A DNA stretch of 7,334 bases from JABIFK01 sp047619225 (GTDB lineage: Bacteria > Latescibacterota > UBA2968): NCBI GenBank assembly GCA_047619225.1, contig JBLHJX010000274.1, forward strand, positions 1 to 7,334, in the 5' to 3' direction. Shown here one piece after another: positions 1 to 6,071 of the stretch (positions within the stretch are counted from its first letter, which is position 1; each line of letters starts with the position of its first letter). Below the pieces are notes generated by a model that worked only from the letters and a program-made list of their open reading frames with translations, was not told the origin of the DNA and did not search any database. The position numbers and the translations under genes are program-made.

Positions 1-1
1 A

Positions 2-187
2 AGCCGACCGGGTGGGGTGAATGTGTACTTTGAAAATTCACGACAGATGTGGGTGTTTTATGGGAATGGCAATCAGCCCGTGGATGAATGGGGCTGTCAT
101 ACGGAGTTGATTCGAGATGACGAGAGTGCTGAGTTTGACGATTTGTTTAAACGGGCGAGTGTGTCACCGGTGATTTCGGTGGGGTAA
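2..187 (+). CDS. C-terminal end of an unrecognised protein (5' part outside window)
   Basis: An open frame enters from the left edge (first full codon at base 2) and ends at TAA 185-187, giving 61 residues that end in SPVISVG. The fragment is rich in aromatic and acidic residues (RQMWVFYGNGN, DEWGCHTEL, RDDESAEFDDLF) and has no membrane segment. I do not recognise the family. The repeated aromatic/Gly pattern would fit a beta-rich extracellular or glycan-active protein, but that is only an impression. Codon use (many third-position G/T/C) resembles the genes at the right end of the window rather than the AT-rich genes in the middle. It converges on the phnX fragment, with only 5 bases between the two stop codons. 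Confidence 0.6.
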   Translation, partial: SRPGGVNVYFENSRQMWVFYGNGNQPVDEWGCHTELIRDDESAEFDDLFKRASVSPVISVG

Positions 188-192
188 TGGAC

Positions 193-315
193 CTAAGGTC
201 GTTCACCACGCGCCAATCGATTCTGGATGTCGTCTAATATCGCAGGCACATTTTCAATGCCATCGACCACATAGTGCGCGCCAGCCTGATGCATTTTCAA
301 ATAGGCAGCTTTCAA
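193..315 (-). pseudogene. phnX: 3' remnant of phosphonoacetaldehyde hydrolase (PhnX)
   Basis: Read leftward from about 315 to the TAG at 195-193, the frame gives roughly 40 residues containing QAGAHYVVDGIENVPAILDD and ending IQNRLARGERP. This matches the C-terminal signature of phosphonoacetaldehyde hydrolase (HAD superfamily): a (G)xHYxID segment, a loop with Pro, then I..RLARGE.P at the extreme end. The intact enzyme (about 270 residues) cleaves the C-P bond of phosphonoacetaldehyde to acetaldehyde and phosphate in 2-aminoethylphosphonate breakdown. The HAD nucleophile region, cap domain and Schiff-base lysine are all absent, so the fragment cannot be active. Upstream it abuts the stop codon of fic in the same frame. 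The missing ~230 codons are not found elsewhere in the window. Family assignment rests on recall of the signature, not on a search. Confidence 0.75.
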
Positions 316-1479
316 CTATTCAAAATCAGTGCCTCTATTCATGATATTCACATATTGAACATAACTGAAAATGCGATTGCGTTTTTGAGCGGTCAGTTCA
401 CGCACAATGCCGAGTTGTTCCAAGTGCCTCAGCGATTTATTGACGGTAGCGGGTGTGAGATTCGTGTGTTTGGCTAACCAACTCGCAGTGGCAACGGGAT
501 GCCTTAATAAAGCATGATGCGTCTGCAATGTGGAAGACGCTGCACGACCTAAGCTCTCAATCTGATTGCGATCTTTATCCAACAAACCAAGAAGCTGTTG
601 CGCTGTCTCTACTGCTTGCGTTGCGGTCATAATGACGGCTTCGGCAAAAAATGTCAACCAAGATTCCCAATCGCCCGTTTCACGAACTATATTGAGTAAA
701 TTATAATATTCTTTGCGATGTGTCTTAAAGTAGAGACTTAAATAGAGCATGGGTTCGCGCAATACCTTTTGTTCATATAACAACAACGTGATCAACAGGC
801 GACCCAGGCGACCATTGCCATCTAAAAATGGATGAATGGTTTCAAACTGCACGTGGGCCAAAGCAGCTTTGAGCAAAACAGGCGTTTGTTCTGGTTGATC
901 GTGAAGAAACAGCTCCAGCTTGCCCATACACGCCAATACGTGATCTGGCGGCGGCGGCACAAAGACAGCGTTCCCGGGACGGGTGCCTCCAATCCAATTT
1001 TGCGTTCGCCTAAATTCACTGGGTGCGTGGTGGTGCCCACGTCCTTTGGACAGCAAAATACCATGAATTTCCTTGAGCAATCGCAACGAGAGTGGAAATC
1101 CTTCTTTGAGACGTGTCACACCATGGTTCAAGGCTGCAACATAGTTGCTCACTTCTTGAACATCGTGCAAAGGTACACCCGGTTCTTGGTCTATCTCAAA
1201 AAGAAGCAGATCTGAAAGAGATGATTGTGTCCCTTCAATCATAGAAGAGAGTACGGCTTCCTTGCGGATATACATATATAGGAATAATGAAATGTCTGGC
1301 AACAATGTGGAAACACCATCCAACCGCCCCAACATCAATAATGCCTCATCAAATTTGCCACGCAGTGCAGGTGACCAATCAATGGGTGGCTGTGGCGGCA
1401 AGGGTGTAGGGACAAACGCTTCTGCCTGTTCTCCAACTGTTGAAACGGTTACATAATGGCCTTGAAGTGTGCGTTTCAT
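316..1479 (-). CDS. fic: Fic family protein (AMP-transferase) with C-terminal winged helix
   Basis: Encodes 387 residues. Fic enzymes usually transfer AMP from ATP to a hydroxyl side chain of a target protein. The catalytic motif HPFLDGNGRLGR is at residues 216-227 (catalytic His216, phosphate-binding Asp220-Gly-Asn-Gly-Arg224). An inhibitory helix motif of the S/TxxxE(G/N) type, SSMIEG, lies at 78-83, ahead of the Fic core, so this is a class II enzyme held off by Glu82. The N-terminus (AFVPTPLPP, then a helical region) is the Fic_N type, and residues about 320-375 form a winged helix (LTPATVNKSLRHLEQLGIV) followed by KRNRIFSY. Length and ends look complete. I chose ATG 1479 because homologues start close to the G-H-Y-V segment; a TTG at 1491 is the alternative. 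AGG about 12 bases before the ATG is a weak ribosome site lying in the repeat region. No small antitoxin partner is adjacent; the inhibitory helix is internal. It sits between two truncated phosphonate genes. Confidence 0.93.
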   Translation of the reverse strand: MKRTLQGHYVTVSTVGEQAEAFVPTPLPPQPPIDWSPALRGKFDEALLMLGRLDGVSTLLPDISLFLYMYIRKEAVLSSMIEGTQSSLSDLLLFEIDQEPGVPLHDVQEVSNYVAALNHGVTRLKEGFPLSLRLLKEIHGILLSKGRGHHHAPSEFRRTQNWIGGTRPGNAVFVPPPPDHVLACMGKLELFLHDQPEQTPVLLKAALAHVQFETIHPFLDGNGRLGRLLITLLLYEQKVLREPMLYLSLYFKTHRKEYYNLLNIVRETGDWESWLTFFAEAVIMTATQAVETAQQLLGLLDKDRNQIESLGRAASSTLQTHHALLRHPVATASWLAKHTNLTPATVNKSLRHLEQLGIVRELTAQKRNRIFSYVQYVNIMNRGTDFE

Positions 1480-1491
1480 CTTATGTACCAA

Positions 1492-1548
1492 CCTAAAATA
1501 AGAAAATTCTTTATTTTACGAAAATGCGATATCCTAAAATAAAGAATT
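1492..1548. promoter_or_regulatory. Inverted and direct repeats upstream of fic, probable operator/promoter
   Basis: Immediately upstream of fic, AATTCTTTATTTTA (1505-1518) is repeated in exact inverted form as TAAAATAAAGAATT (1535-1548) around a 16-base spacer. A third, direct partial copy CCTAAAATAA lies at 1492-1501, identical to 1533-1542. Three copies of one half-site over 57 bases, reaching almost to the fic start, look like binding sites for a dimeric regulator. The obvious candidate is the winged helix at the Fic C-terminus. On the fic strand, TAAAAT (from 1518 leftward to within the arm) could serve as a -10 element, which would place an operator over the promoter. The repeats are directly seen; the regulatory role is inferred. 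Confidence 0.6.
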
Positions 1549-1594
1549 GGGTAGCAAATTGCAAGACACATCCTGCTTTTGCAAAAGGAAAGCC

Positions 1595-1933
1595 ATGATC
1601 CAACGCGTGTGTCTTGGTTCGGGTGCCATCATGGTGTATAATAGTTTGGTGACCGAGGATGATTGTTGTCATCCGGATGGGGTGGGTCCTGTTCGCGCCA
1701 CGCTTCAGGATATCCAGGCTTTGTTGGGGGTTGATGATGCGACCCAGGCACGAGAACGTATTGAACAGCTGATGGTGGCTATTGGATGCCCGACGCGTTT
1801 GGGAGATGTGGGTGTGCATTCAGATGCGGATGTTGAGATCCTTGTGCAAAATGTGAATACGGAGCGTTTGCAAAATAATCCACGTATGTTGTCACATGAT
1901 GCGCTTCGGAAGTTGCTGAATGGTGTTCGGTGA
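1595..1933 (+). pseudogene. 3' remnant of iron-dependent alcohol dehydrogenase (phosphonoacetaldehyde reductase-like)
   Basis: The frame ending at TGA 1931-1933 encodes the C-terminal ~110 residues of a group III iron-type alcohol dehydrogenase: AIMVYNSLVTEDD, a helix with DIQALLGV, RIEQLMVAIGCPTRLGDVGV, then VNTERLQNNPRMLSHDALRKLL. Such enzymes are about 370-400 residues, so the NAD-binding half and the iron-ligand region are missing. The subgroup with VNxERLxNNPR is, as I recall it, the one found with phosphonate genes, reducing phosphonoacetaldehyde to 2-hydroxyethylphosphonate. This fits the PhnX remnant on the other side of fic. Around 1594-1606 the DNA still resembles the family's HGHAV motif (CATGATCCAACGCGTG), but with apparent small insertions that break the frame, a sign of decay. 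An ATG at 1595 preceded by AAGGA (1585-1589) could still allow translation of a 112-residue fragment. Inactive as a dehydrogenase. Confidence 0.72.
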
Positions 1934-2013
1934 GTTCAAGATTGGGGAACTGTAAGGGTATATTGCTTGAAATCAAGTTCTGTATTTGCTTTCAAAATTG
2001 GCCTCTTTAGAAA

Positions 2014-2042
2014 TTGTGAATTTATAGAAGCTGAACTATATT
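2014..2042 (+). promoter_or_regulatory. Candidate sigma70-type promoter for the MazG-like/helicase operon
   Basis: In the AT-rich gap before the operon, TTGTGA (2014-2019) and TATATT (2037-2042) are separated by 17 bases, a good housekeeping-promoter layout. An overlapping alternative is TTGTTT (2041-2046) with TATAGG (2065-2070) and an 18-base spacer. Both lie before the ribosome site AAGGGG (2093-2098) of the first gene. Pattern match only; AT-rich DNA gives such matches by chance. Confidence 0.35.
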
Positions 2043-2108
2043 GTTTTCTAAAAATAAGAACAAGTATAGGATCTGTGAATCAAGCGTATAAGAAGGGGTA
2101 TTTCCAAT

Positions 2109-2417
2109 ATGCCAAAATATAACAAGCTGGTTCGGGATTTGATACCAGACATCATCGATAAAGAGGGTAAGAAATATCAAACACGCATTTTGTCTGATAT
2201 GGAATATCAACACGAACTCATTAAGAAACTTCAAGAGGAAGTAACCGAATTTACTGAACAGCCAAATCTTGAAGAACTCGCAGATATACTGGAAGTGATA
2301 CAAGCACTTACAGAGTCGCTGGGTTCAGGTATGACAACCGTAGAAACGATCAAAGAACAAAAAGCACAAGATCGTGGTGGATTTAAAAAACGAATTTTTC
2401 TTGAATGGGTTGATTGA
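2109..2417 (+). CDS. MazG/PRA-PH-like nucleotide pyrophosphohydrolase, 102 aa
   Basis: A small all-alpha NTP pyrophosphohydrolase-type protein opening with MPKYNKLVRDLIPDII, the N-terminus typical of the phosphoribosyl-ATP pyrophosphohydrolase-like group of the MazG superfamily. Metal-binding acidic residues are in place: E43, E44 and E47 (QEEVTEF), then E56xxD59 (EELADILEVIQAL). Members hydrolyse a nucleoside triphosphate or related nucleotide to the monophosphate and pyrophosphate; the actual substrate cannot be read from sequence. The length is normal for a single-domain member. The start is supported by AAGGGG at 2093-2098, 10 bases upstream. Its TGA (2415-2417) is one base before the ATG of the large helicase gene, so the two are almost certainly co-transcribed and translationally coupled. 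The pairing suggests a role in the same process, for example altering a nucleotide pool or clearing a nucleotide product. It is not in a histidine-biosynthesis context, so hisE function is unlikely. Confidence 0.88.
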   Translation: MPKYNKLVRDLIPDIIDKEGKKYQTRILSDMEYQHELIKKLQEEVTEFTEQPNLEELADILEVIQALTESLGSGMTTVETIKEQKAQDRGGFKKRIFLEWVD

Positions 2418-2418
2418 T

Positions 2419-5400
2419 ATGCCATTAGATAATCAAAGCAGATGCATTTTCTGTTCGCCAGAAAGCGATCGTGTATTCTATAGAGAAAAACTTATATATG
2501 CGTTGTGGGATAGTTATCCAGTATCAGAAGGGCATGCCCTTCTGATACCATATCGCCATTTTGATAGCTGGTTTGATGCAACAGAAGCAGAACAACAAGC
2601 CTTTCTTCGAGGTATAGATGCTATTAAAGAATTTATTCAGTCACAATATAATCCTGACGGATTTAATATAGGTATTAATGTAGGAGCAGCGGCAGGACAA
2701 ACAGTTTCGCACTTACACGTTCACGTCATGCCTCGTTATATAGGTGATGTTGTTGATCCTCGTGGTGGTGTTCGACATGTGATTCCTCGAAAAGCCAATT
2801 ACCTCGCAGATCCATTCGGTCATTCTTCTTCCATACCTCAAGCCCCTCACGACCAATCGCTCGTTCGTGGTGACAACGATCCTTTATTGCCTCATTTAGT
2901 TGCACATATCGGTTTGGCACATCGGGCAGATTTAGCTGTTTCTTTCACGCGCAATAGTGGTGTGTTTAAGATTAAGAATCATCTCCAAGATTTATTAGAT
3001 CGCGGTGGGGGAATTAGATTTTTGACTGGAGATTATCTCGGAATAACAGAGCCTAAAGCACTCATTAGCTTATTGGATCTGAAAGGAGATATCAAATTTA
3101 GAGTTTATCAAACAACGGATCACAGCTTTCATCCCAAAGCTTATATTTTTCACAACAAAGAAGGAAGTGGTGTTGCACTGGTAGGTAGTTCTAATTTATC
3201 TGCAATGGCGCTCGAAAAGGGCGTAGAGTGGAATTATCGTGTTATCACTACCCATGATCAAATAGGGTTTAATGATGTCTCCACAGCTTTTGATGCCTTA
3301 TTTTCGCATTCACTAACAGTTGTATTGAATCAAACTTGGATCGATAAATACCAGAAACGTCGACAACCTGTTCAGCCCCAAATTGCAGGTGAACCGGAAG
3401 AGGTACCTTTACCTCCCCCAGAACCCTATGATATTCAGTTAAGAGCTATGGATGCGCTTGAAACAACACGTCAAAAAGGAAATCAGTCTGGGTTGATTGT
3501 ATTGGCTACTGGATTAGGCAAAACTTGGTTGAGTGCTTTTGATAGCAACCGTGATGAGTTTCGCCGGATTTTATTTGTTGCACATCGAGAAGAAATTCTT
3601 TCTCAGGCTCGCAACACATTTAGACGGGTTCATGAAGGTGCTCGATTTGGATATTTTACGGGTCAGCGTAGAGATCGTGATGCAGATATTACATTTGCTT
3701 CTGTTCAAACGTTAAGCCGTTCAAAACATCTTCAAACATTTGAGCCAACAGAATTTGATTATATCGTGATGGATGAATTTCACCATGCGTCTGCTCGGAC
3801 TTACCGCACATTAATTGATTATTTTGAACCAAAGTTTTTACTGGGACTTACAGCAACGCCTGAACGTACCGATGGTGGTGACTTGCTCCAATTGTGTCAA
3901 GAGAATCTTGTTTATAGGTGTGATCTTGTTGAAGGCATTGAGAAAGATTTGCTGTGTCCGTTCCAGTATTTTGGCGTACCTGATGATGTCAATTATGAGC
4001 AAATCCCATGGCGTAGTCATCGATTTGATGAAAAAGTACTCACAGATCATTTGGCAACAGAGGTTAGAGCACAAAATGTACTTGAACAATATCAATCTAA
4101 AGCAGGGCAGAAGACATTGGCATTTTGTTGTTCAAAATTGCACGCAGATTATATGAAAAACTATTTTAAACAGAGAAATGTCCGTGCTGCATCTGTACAT
4201 TCAGGAGAAAATAGTGATCCTCGCACTATGTCTTTGGAAAAGCTTGAACAAGGTGAATTAGATATCATTTTTTCTGTAGATATGTTTAATGAAGGATTAG
4301 ACATCCCAAGTATTGATACTGTTATGATGCTTCGCCCAACAGAGTCGCGTTTGCTTTGGTTGCAGCAATTAGGGCGCGGTCTTCGGAAATCTTCTAACAA
4401 AGAATATCTTACCGTTATCGATTATATCGGAAATCATAAGACTTTTTTGATCAAATACCGAGCATTGCTTGAAATTTTTGTCACACTTGGGCCGGGTAGC
4501 CATCATTTGAGAAATTATCTTGATAAAATAGAACAAGGTTCATTAGAATTACCTGAAGGGTGTTATGTCAAATACGATCTTGAAACAATTGATATATTGA
4601 AAAGCCTGATTCCACCTGTGCCAACTATACCTGCAATAGAATATTTTTATCGTGATTTTTTAGAACGTTATAATCAACGGCCAACGGCAGTAGAAGCATT
4701 TCATCAAGGATACAACCCAAAATCTGTTAGAGATGAATATGGTTCTTGGTTCCATTTTGTTAAGGAGATGAATGGCTTATCTCAAGACCAAGAAAATATA
4801 ATGAATCAAGATTACTTAGCCGAGTTCTTGACCCATTTGGAAGTAACTCCCATGAGCAAGAGCTACAAAATGCTTACACTATTGGCTATGCTCAATACAG
4901 ATACATTTCCCGATGGTATTAAAATTGATGATTTAATCCGTGCTGTAATTCGGTTATCACAGCGTTCTGCAAAACTAAAATTAGATGTAAATGTTTCCTT
5001 TGATAATTTTAGTGCTCTTAAAAGGCTTTTGGAAAATAACCCTATCAAGGCTTGGGTTGGTGGCCAAGGTATGGGTGGTACGCAATTTTTCGCGTATCAA
5101 GATGGCTTGTTTCGTTTTGTTCGCGAAATAAATAAAAAAAATAAAGAGGCCTTTCAAGAACTTTTGAGAGAGTTGGTTGATTGGCGCTTGGCAGATTATC
5201 TTGGTCGTGTTGAAGATGTTCAAGAGGAGCAGATTATTTGTAAAGTAAGCCACTCAAATGGGCGACCTATTTTGTTTTATTTGCCTAATCGAGATAAACA
5301 GCCTGGTATACCTCATGGTTGGCAAGAGGTATTGATTAATGGTGAAAATTATAAAGCCAATTTTGTAAAAATCGCAGTTAATGTGATTCATAAACACAAC

Positions 5401-5997
5401 AACAATAAAAATGTAATAGCCGATATTTTGAGAGCGTGGTTTGGGCAAGATGCAGGTTTATCAGGTACAATTCACAAGGTGGTTTTTATATCAGAAAATG
5501 GTGGGTTTCGTTTGGAACCATTGGGTAAGAAACAGGAGCCTGAGAAAATCAACCTATGGCACAGTTTTACGCGCCCAGAAGTGCCTCTCTTGTTTGGATT
5601 AAAGTTTAATACAGGATTATGGCAACAAGGTTATGTGTTTAAAGACAATCATGCGTTTTTGTTTGTCACTTTAAATAAGCAAGCTCTCCATGATGATTTT
5701 CAGTATCAGGATCGCTTTTTAAGCCCAAACCAATTCCAATGGCAAAGTCAAAACAGTACGACTCAACAAAGTACAAAAGGTATAAGACTTTCTGGTCATA
5801 AAGACAGCGGCATTCAAATACATCTGTTTGTTCGCGAAACAAAAATGCGTGGATCAAAGGCGGCTCCATTTGTTTATTGTGGCGAGGTGGATTTTGTTAG
5901 TTGGAAAGGTGAAAGACCAATTACGGTGCAATGGAAGTTGAGAGAAGCTGTTCCCGAACACCTTTGGCAACGTTTGGGAATTTCAGAAGGGCTTTAG
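2419..5997 (+). CDS. HIT-HKD nuclease-SF2 helicase-DUF3427 multidomain protein, 1192 aa
   Basis: A large cytoplasmic nucleic-acid enzyme with no membrane segments. Residues 1-~135 are a HIT domain: CIFC (9-12), GHALLIP (38-44) and the catalytic HLHVH (His98, 100, 102), of the nucleotidyl-hydrolase superfamily that includes aprataxin. Residues ~155-330 are a phospholipase D-type nuclease: HPK (238-240), GSSN (256-259) and E270 in EWN; the Asp of a classical HxKx4D is not apparent. Residues ~340-700 are an SF2 helicase core: ATGLGKT (363-369), DEFH (452-455), LTATP (477-481) and QQLGRGLR (649-656). A helical linker follows. Residues ~935-1035 form a compact unassigned domain (IPHGW, VKIAVNV, WFG at 1007-1009). 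Residues ~1048-1190 match DUF3427 (SFTRPEV, FQWQSQN at 1106-1112, IHLFVRE). ATG 2419 was chosen because the HIT fold starts there; GTG 2374 would overlap the upstream gene. No clear ribosome site is visible, so translation is probably coupled to the pyrophosphohydrolase. Codons are AT-rich compared with flanking genes. The domain set suggests phage defence or DNA repair; this is inference. Confidence 0.93.
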   Translation: MPLDNQSRCIFCSPESDRVFYREKLIYALWDSYPVSEGHALLIPYRHFDSWFDATEAEQQAFLRGIDAIKEFIQSQYNPDGFNIGINVGAAAGQTVSHLHVHVMPRYIGDVVDPRGGVRHVIPRKANYLADPFGHSSSIPQAPHDQSLVRGDNDPLLPHLVAHIGLAHRADLAVSFTRNSGVFKIKNHLQDLLDRGGGIRFLTGDYLGITEPKALISLLDLKGDIKFRVYQTTDHSFHPKAYIFHNKEGSGVALVGSSNLSAMALEKGVEWNYRVITTHDQIGFNDVSTAFDALFSHSLTVVLNQTWIDKYQKRRQPVQPQIAGEPEEVPLPPPEPYDIQLRAMDALETTRQKGNQSGLIVLATGLGKTWLSAFDSNRDEFRRILFVAHREEILSQARNTFRRVHEGARFGYFTGQRRDRDADITFASVQTLSRSKHLQTFEPTEFDYIVMDEFHHASARTYRTLIDYFEPKFLLGLTATPERTDGGDLLQLCQENLVYRCDLVEGIEKDLLCPFQYFGVPDDVNYEQIPWRSHRFDEKVLTDHLATEVRAQNVLEQYQSKAGQKTLAFCCSKLHADYMKNYFKQRNVRAASVHSGENSDPRTMSLEKLEQGELDIIFSVDMFNEGLDIPSIDTVMMLRPTESRLLWLQQLGRGLRKSSNKEYLTVIDYIGNHKTFLIKYRALLEIFVTLGPGSHHLRNYLDKIEQGSLELPEGCYVKYDLETIDILKSLIPPVPTIPAIEYFYRDFLERYNQRPTAVEAFHQGYNPKSVRDEYGSWFHFVKEMNGLSQDQENIMNQDYLAEFLTHLEVTPMSKSYKMLTLLAMLNTDTFPDGIKIDDLIRAVIRLSQRSAKLKLDVNVSFDNFSALKRLLENNPIKAWVGGQGMGGTQFFAYQDGLFRFVREINKKNKEAFQELLRELVDWRLADYLGRVEDVQEEQIICKVSHSNGRPILFYLPNRDKQPGIPHGWQEVLINGENYKANFVKIAVNVIHKHNNNKNVIADILRAWFGQDAGLSGTIHKVVFISENGGFRLEPLGKKQEPEKINLWHSFTRPEVPLLFGLKFNTGLWQQGYVFKDNHAFLFVTLNKQALHDDFQYQDRFLSPNQFQWQSQNSTTQQSTKGIRLSGHKDSGIQIHLFVRETKMRGSKAAPFVYCGEVDFVSWKGERPITVQWKLREAVPEHLWQRLGISEGL
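2521..2548. repeat. Perfect 28-bp palindrome inside the HIT coding region
   Basis: GTATCAGAAGGGCA (2521-2534) is followed directly by its exact reverse complement, giving a 28-bp perfect palindrome centred on GCATGC. It starts 102 bases after the helicase ATG and encodes residues 35-44, including the conserved GHxLxIP segment of the HIT domain. In RNA it could fold as a 12-bp stem with a CAUG loop. No U-run follows, so it is not a standard terminator. It may be an operator, an mRNA hairpin or a site recognised by the system; its function is unknown. Confidence 0.8.
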
Positions 5998-6022
5998 AGA
6001 TAGGTGAACCAGTCTCTTTTGC

Positions 6023-6045
6023 TGATCTATTTTATCAATAGATCA
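6023..6045 (+). terminator. Stem-loop after the helicase gene, weak terminator candidate
   Basis: TGATCTATT (6023-6031) pairs exactly with AATAGATCA (6037-6045) around a 5-base loop, 26 bases after the helicase stop. The stem is AT-rich and no T-run follows, so intrinsic termination would be weak. It could instead be a regulator site for the deacetylase gene, which starts 27 bases further on. Confidence 0.4.
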
Positions 6046-6060
6046 TTCTGCGTGTGAGAA

Positions 6061-6066
6061 AAGGAG
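6061..6066 (+). promoter_or_regulatory. Ribosome binding site fixing the deacetylase start
   Basis: AAGGAG lies 5 bases before ATG 6072, ideal Shine-Dalgarno spacing. It falls downstream of the in-frame GTG at 6054, which argues that the longer frame is not used. Confidence 0.8.
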
Positions 6067-6071
6067 TAATA

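Noticed and set aside
832..1215. Open frame of 127 codons on the plus strand inside fic
   Set aside because: It is antisense to the Fic catalytic core, has no recognisable motif, and Fic itself is complete and convincing.
1511..1819. Open frame of 102 codons on the minus strand
   Set aside because: It is antisense to the dehydrogenase remnant, whose protein motifs are recognisable; no plausible product on the minus strand.
2374..2418. GTG 2374 as an earlier start for the helicase protein
   Set aside because: It would add 15 residues encoded within the pyrophosphohydrolase gene, with no ribosome site; the HIT domain begins naturally at ATG 2419.
5134..5141. Run of eight A bases as a programmed frameshift site
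   Set aside because: The zero frame continues through the unassigned and DUF3427-like domains, and no shifted frame encodes a recognisable product; ordinary AT-rich lysine/asparagine codons explain it.
6054..6071. GTG 6054 as an earlier start for the deacetylase
   Set aside because: The strong AAGGAG at 6061-6066 lies inside that extension and points to ATG 6072.
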